Assembly (NCBI RefSeq): GCF_030272615.1
Contig: NC_081414.1
Span: 339,864,502-339,928,501 of the forward strand
Direction: 5' to 3'
DNA from: Cryptomeria japonica
Taxonomy: Eukaryota > Streptophyta > Pinopsida > Cupressales > Cupressaceae
Length of the DNA stretch: 64,000 bases
A program made the translations under genes and the position numbers. Below, piece after piece: positions 59,350 to 64,000 of this stretch (the stretch's first letter is position 1; each line of letters opens with the position of its first letter). A model generated the notes under the pieces. The model worked only from the letters and a program-made list of their open reading frames with translations. It was not told the origin of the DNA and searched no databases.

Positions 59350-60273
59350 ATGTATAAAAGGGATGCACCAAAGCTGAACAAGTCAAGTTTCACCACATGG
59401 CAGAAAAGGATGAAGTTGCACTTATCAGGAATTGGAGAATATGCAACATATTATCTGGAAAATGATTACATTGTACCTAGCACCTACCCTATGACAATGG
59501 AAGAAATAAAGGCAAAGAAAGAACACGTTCAAGCAATGATAGAGATAACATTAGCTTTGAACGACTCAGAGTTTAATGACCTAGAAGGTTGTAATGATGT
59601 CAAAGCAATGTGGAATAAGCTTGCATCTCTGTATGGTAGAGATGAACATGTTCAAAGAGAAAAAGTAGACAGTCTAAGAGGACAACTTGAATCCATGAGA
59701 ATGAATGAAGGTGAGAACATTATCCAATACAGTACAAGGTTAAAGGAAACTATCAATCAAATCAAAGGAGTAGGAGGAACTATTGAAGAAAAGGATTCAA
59801 CAAGTAAGTTGCTAAGAACACTTCTACCTGCTTATGCCATTAGAGTCTCTACAATAAATGAATTGAGGTTTGTACCAAACATGCCAGTCTCTTTGGATGC
59901 TCCTATCGGTAAGCTACATGCTTTTGAGTTAAGTAATTTTGATAACAGTGGGTCTTCGGTAAACAAAGTTGAATCTGCATTTAGTTCTTTTCATCTCAAT
60001 GAATCTAAAGATTATAATGATAGAATATCTAAGTATGCTGAAGGAAATCACAGTGGAGCAAGTGAGAGAATTCGCAAAAACATGGAAGAAGTACACAAAC
60101 TATATGAGGAAATCAGAAAGCAAGAAGAGTTTGAAGCATTATTGGCCAAAAGGTTCCCGAGAGGCAAAGGTAAGTATAAAGGGAAGTTACCTTTGAAATG
60201 TTTTAACTGTGATAAAATTGGGCATATGACTTCTAACTATCCTGACAAAGATGATGAAAATAAAGAATACTGA
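59350..60273 (+). pseudogene. Copia-2 gag
   Basis: The first ATG is 59350 (MYKRDAPKLNKSSFTTWQKR). An in-frame TTG at 59332 is not credible as a start. Copia Gag of the DUF4219/UBN2 type: FTTWQKRMKLHLSGIG, MWNKLASLYGRDE, LRGQLESMRMNEGENIIQYS. The nucleocapsid knuckle near 60199-60240 reads CFNCDKIGHMTSNY, so the last Cys of CCHC is Tyr. A stop at 60271 ends the frame shortly before the usual junction with protease. Otherwise the best-preserved gag in the window. Confidence 0.92.
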
Positions 60274-60840
60274 GATGACAGACAAAAAGACAACCAATAC
60301 AGAAGGCACTGAGACTTGAGAAGGAGAGATAGAAAGACATGCCTAGTAGTTGATGAGGAATCCAATGATGATAAATCCTATGAGACTGAGACTGAGGAAG
60401 TTGTATATGTGGCTATCAAAGATGGATTAGATGAAGAAAAATCCTTAATATCATATGTAAATAAAAATGATTCTTGGATAATAGGTAGTGGATGATCACA
60501 TCACTTGATAAGTGATAAACACAAGTTTGTTAAATTAGAAGATTATGATGGAGGTTATGTAAGATTTGGTAATGATGCACCATGTCCTATGAAAGGTAAT
60601 GGTTCTATTGCACTTCTTGACAATACTAAATGTGATGATGTATATTGGGTTGAAGGTCTGAAGTACAATTTGTTGAGTGTAGCACAACTAAATAATACAG
60701 GACACTGAATAGAATTTCAGAAAGGAATTGTCAAAGTTCATGACAAACATGGAAAGTTGACTGCTATCGGGACTCAAAAAAAAGGTAATACATTTCACCT
60801 TGACTCAACTTGGAATAATTGTCTGTATGAAAAATAAAAG
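60274..60840 (+). pseudogene. Copia-2 protease (catalytic residue lost)
   Basis: The text after gag is in frame apart from stops. The active-site region at 60475-60505 reads WIIGSG, stop, SHH, where a live Copia element has a DSGCSHH-type motif. The catalytic Asp is Gly and the Cys codon is a stop. FGNDAPCPMKGNGSI and VYWVEGLKYNLLSVAQL follow, typical of the protease/pre-integrase junction. Confidence 0.88.
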
Positions 60841-61720
60841 ATACCTAGTTATGGCATAAAAGGTTTTGTCATGTAAATTTTGATAATCTGATCAAAATAA
60901 GTAAGAAGCATCATGTAAGAGGTCTATCGAGCTTGAAAAAACCTGTGAATGCAATATGTCGAGGATGTCAGATGGGTAAAATGACAAAATCAATCTTTAC
61001 AAGTAAGTCTTACACTTCTAAAGGAATTTTAGATCTTGTACACACTGATCTTTGTGGTCCTATGAAAGTTCAAAGTTACTATGGTGATAAATACTTCATA
61101 TTATTTATGGATGATTACTCAAGGATGATGTCAGTTATGTTTCTAAAAGAGAAATTAGAAGCTTTTCAAATGTTCAAATGGTATAAGGCAAGAGTTGAAA
61201 AAGAAACAGGAAGACAGTTGAAATGTTTAAAATTTGATAGAGGAGGAGAATTCATTTTTGATGAATTTAACTTATTTTGGAATGATCATGGTATAAAGAG
61301 ACAAGTGTCAGCACCAAGGACACCACAGCAAAATGGAATAGCTGAAAGAAGGAACTTATCAATTGTAGATTGTGCCAGAACTTTGATGATTGAAAAGAGT
61401 GTACCTCAAATATTTTGGAGAGAAGCAATAAGCACTGTGGTTTACACCTTGAACCGAGTACAACTGAAGAAAGGAACTATGAAGATGCCTTATGAAATCT
61501 GGTATGACAAGAAACCAAATGTAAGTTATTTTAAAATATTTGGAAGTAGATGTTATGTTCATAAAGATGATAGAAATGGAAAATTTGATCAAAAAAGCGA
61601 GGTAGGAACATTTCTTGGTTAATCCTCTAGGAGTAAAGCATTTAAATGTCTGATCAAATCATCTAACAAATTTGTGGAAAGTGCAAATGTGAAAATTGAT
61701 GAATTTGCAGAAAAAATGAT
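60841..61720 (+). pseudogene. Copia-2 integrase
   Basis: Zinc-binding part KRFCHVNFDNLIK...CRGCQMGKM. Catalytic core with Asp in HTDLCGP, Asp in KFDRGGEF and Glu in NGIAERRN. Then FWREAISTVVYTLNRVQ, PYEIWYDKKPNV and FGSRCYVHKDD. A stop replaces Tyr of FLGY at 61621. The catalytic triad is kept over a 229-codon open stretch (60933-61622). Confidence 0.92.
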
Positions 61721-61979
61721 GAAGGAAATTCCAAAGAACTAGAAGATTGTGAAGAGTTTGTATATGTCCAACCTACCAGTTTTACCAAGAAAGCCAATGA
61801 AGAAAATACTCAGTTACCGAGTGATGAAGAAGATCATACAGAGCCTACAAAGCCTATATTAGAAAAATATGTCAGAAGAAATCATGCATCAAGTCAAATT
61901 ATAGGAAATAAAGATGCTCCAGTGATGACAAGGAACAAACTGAGACGTAACACATGTCTGATATCCAAAATTGAATCGA

Positions 61980-63511
61980 GGATAGTAAAAGAATCATTAA
62001 ACAATGAAGATTGGGTGAATGCTATGACAAAAGAGATTGATCAAATAAAGATAAATGAAACATGGACATTGGTTCCAAGACCAAAAGAGTAAAATGTAAT
62101 CAGTACAAAGTGGATTTTTAGAAATAAGCTAAATGAAAAAGGAGAGGTCATTCAGAATAAAGCAAGGCTAGTTTGCAAAGGCCATGCTCAAGAAGAAGGA
62201 ATAGACTATGGAGAGACTTTTGTACCTATAGCAAGACTTGAAGGTGTAAAAACATTGTTGGCATATGCTACTTACAAGAATTTCAAGGTATGTCAAATGG
62301 ATGTTAAATCTGCATTTTTGAATGGTATACTAGAAAAAGAAGTATATATTGAACAACCTGAAGGATTTATTGAAGAGAAGAATAAAGATTAGGTATGTAA
62401 GTTGAACAAAGCTTTATATGGTCTAAAGCAAGCACCTAGAGCATGGTATGAAAGGTTTCACTCTTACTTAATAAAGATTGGATTTATAAGGACTAGTGAG
62501 AATAGCAACATGTATATGAAGAATGATGAGGAGAACGGAATACTGATGTCAGCCATATTTGTTGATGATATTATTTTCTGTGGAAATGACTCTTTATGTA
62601 ATAACTTTGGAAATGAAATGTGCAAAGAATTTGAGATGTCATTAATTGGTGAGATAAAGTATTTTATAGGTTTACAAATACTGCAAATAAAAAATGGGAT
62701 TTTCATTACTCAATCCAAGTATATAAAGAAAATCTTGAAGAAATTTGGAATGGAGGATTCTAAACCTATAAGTACTCCTATGACTACTAATTGTAAACTA
62801 TCAAAGAATGATGAATCTGCATCTATTGATGAAAAACTTTACTGATCTATGATTGGAAAGTTGCAATATGTAGTTCACAGCAAGCCTGAAATAGTACATG
62901 CAGTAGGTATAGCTACAAGATTCTCTGTAGATCCCAAAGAAACTCATATGATAGTAGTCAAAAGAATTTTTAGATACTTGAGATGCACTGAAGATTATGG
63001 TCTATTATATGAAAAGAGGAATGATTTTGACTTAAAAGTCTATACTGATGCTGATTGGGCAGGAAATATTGATGATAGGAAAAGCACAAGCGGTGGAGCT
63101 TTCTTTTTGGGAGAAAGACAAGTAAGTTGGCTTAGCAAGAAACAAGGATGCATTTCACAGTCAACAACTGAAGCTGCATATGTCATTGTAGCATTGAATT
63201 GCACCAATATAGCATGGATCAAACAACTGTTGGAAGGAATGAATGAGATAGTTACCGAGCTAGTAACTATATTTTGTGATAATACAAGTGCTATTAACAT
63301 TTCAAAGAATCTGGTAATGCACTCTAAAACTAAACATATCTCTATAAAGTATCATTATCTTAGAGAAGAATTTCAAGAAAAGAATGTTGTACTGGAATAT
63401 GTTAGCACAAAAGAACAAATTGCAGACATCTTCACAAAGCCACTGCCAAGGGACACTTTTGAGTATCTCAGAAGTAAGTTAGGGGTCCTACCCCTATCTA
63501 GGACTCACTAA
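61980..63511 (+). pseudogene. Copia-2 reverse transcriptase and RNase H
   Basis: Reverse transcriptase (RVT_2 type): DWVNAMTKEIDQIKINETW, ISTKWIFRNKLNEKGEV, KARLVCKGHAQEEGIDY, CQMDVKSAFLNGILEKEVYI, ALYGLKQAPRAWYE, catalytic FVDDIIF near 62560, FGMEDSKPISTPMTT, SMIGKLQYVVHSKPE. RNase H follows with YTDADWAGNIDDRKST, STTEAAY (Ala where TEAEY is usual) and IFCDNTSAINISKN, ending FTKPLPRDTFEYLRSKLGV and PLSRTH. Stops at 62089, 62390 and 62843 divide it. The product would copy element RNA to DNA. Confidence 0.92.
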
Positions 63512-63865
63512 CAGCGTTCGGTGACAACAGCAATTCTATGACTCCATAGAATACTATTAGTGAGTTGATGCTGATTTACATACTTTAGAAGGATGTCTAA
63601 AGTTGTGCAGGAAACAGTAAATGAAGACAAGTTGCTCTGATCGAGATACATTTATATATGTTTTGATTTGTAAGGAAATTACTTCAAAGGGGGAGTAATT
63701 ATGGATCAGTCTTCCTTTCGACATTGTTGTCAAAGGGGGAGAAGATTATCAAACAAGAAAAGGTTACAACAGGGAGAGAAGTTTACAGCTCAAGGATAAT
63801 AGGAGAAGATTAAAGAAATTGGAATAAATCAAGTTGGTATTGCTATCAATGCCAAAGGGGGAGAT
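63512..63865 (+). promoter_or_regulatory. Copia-2 3' untranslated region with three polypurine-like tracts
   Basis: TTCAAAGGGGGAGTAATTATG (about 63684), GTCAAAGGGGGAGAAG (about 63729) and the terminal GCCAAAGGGGGAGAT (63851-63865). The same A3G5AG core is repeated three times, as it is two or three times in A-D and Copia-1. Confidence 0.7.
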
Positions 63866-64000
63866 TGTTGGCATTACAATAAGCTGGGAGATTGTTGGCA
63901 TTACAATAAGTTTGATGGTTGATGATATTGAGAAGGTTGTTGGAGATAAATGATATAATTGATAAAGGATGATTACTGTCTTAATATTATTATTTTGTCA
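63866..64000 (+). repeat. Copia-2 3' LTR start, with doubled head
   Basis: TGTTGGCATTACAATAAG occurs at 63866 and again at 63893, a 27-bp direct duplication joined by CTGGGAGAT. From 63893 it matches 57764 onward to the window end. Confidence 0.9.

Larger units (their letters stand above)
57764..64000 (+). mobile_element. Copia-2, autonomous-type Ty1/Copia element (3' LTR runs off window)
   Basis: A 1,524-bp 5' LTR (57764-59287), primer site TGGTATCAGAGC (59290-59301), gag-protease-integrase-reverse transcriptase-RNase H in one direction, polypurine tract and the first ~135 bp of the 3' LTR. The left flank is AACAT. The right target duplication is outside. A solo LTR of this family lies in element B. 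Several stops and lost catalytic residues show it is inactive. Confidence 0.93.

Overview
This 64 kb window is plant nuclear DNA made almost entirely of nested LTR retrotransposons. No host gene, tRNA or rRNA was recognised. Elements of both plant superfamilies are present (Ty1/Copia primed by initiator tRNA-Met, and Ty3/Gypsy with very long LTRs). The DNA is AT-rich, insertions are stacked several deep, and nearly every reading frame is broken. This suggests a large, repeat-rich land-plant genome. A conifer-like gymnosperm is my best guess, but it is an inference from repeat style, not from a marker gene.

Layout, left to right. (1) 1-99: tip of a minus-strand Copia-type LTR. (2) 100-4074, 10803-11863 and 34172-34418: gag fragment, leader and long 5' LTR of a minus-strand Gypsy copy (G3), split by two insertions. 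(3) 4075-10802 (+): non-autonomous element A. (4) 11864-34171 (-): Copia-1, with LTRs of about 1.06-1.10 kb and a near-matching target duplication (TCACT/TCACC). It is split by element B (13316-21338, -), which itself holds a 1.5 kb solo LTR, and by element C (24156-31670, +; perfect CACTC duplication), which holds a second solo LTR. (5) 34552-41078 and 47822-50253 (-): Gypsy G1 pol, gag, repeat-rich leader and 5' LTR, split by element D (41079-47816, +; perfect ACATA duplication). (6) 50254-54019 (-): gag fragment and LTR of Gypsy G2. (7) 54020-57763: degenerate repeat-rich DNA, probably the 3' untranslated part of another Gypsy copy. (8) 57764-64000 (+): Copia-2, complete except for the rest of its 3' LTR. 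The insertion order implied is G2, then G1, then G3, then Copia-1, then B, then the solo LTR: about six levels.

The most interesting content is elements A, B, C and D. They are four copies of a two-gene non-autonomous Copia-type element with no protease, integrase, reverse transcriptase or RNase H. ORF1 is a coiled-coil protein ending in four CCHC zinc knuckles. ORF2 is a protein of about 1,150 codons that I could not assign to a family: a conserved N-terminal domain, a basic Lys/Pro-rich middle and a coiled-coil C-terminus. ORF2 has what looks like its own internal promoter in all four copies: a GTTAAGT/ACTTAAC palindrome, then TATAAAG 148-150 bp before the ATG, and in three copies a TCATTCACT initiator-like site exactly 29 bp downstream. 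These elements share their primer site, polypurine tract with flank, and LTR-end architecture with the autonomous Copia elements in the same window, which makes trans-mobilisation by Copia enzymes plausible. Two RNA-structure-like signals recur across LTR families with partly compensating changes: a stem-loop just before the primer binding site, and an inverted repeat that brackets the polypurine tract/U3 junction.
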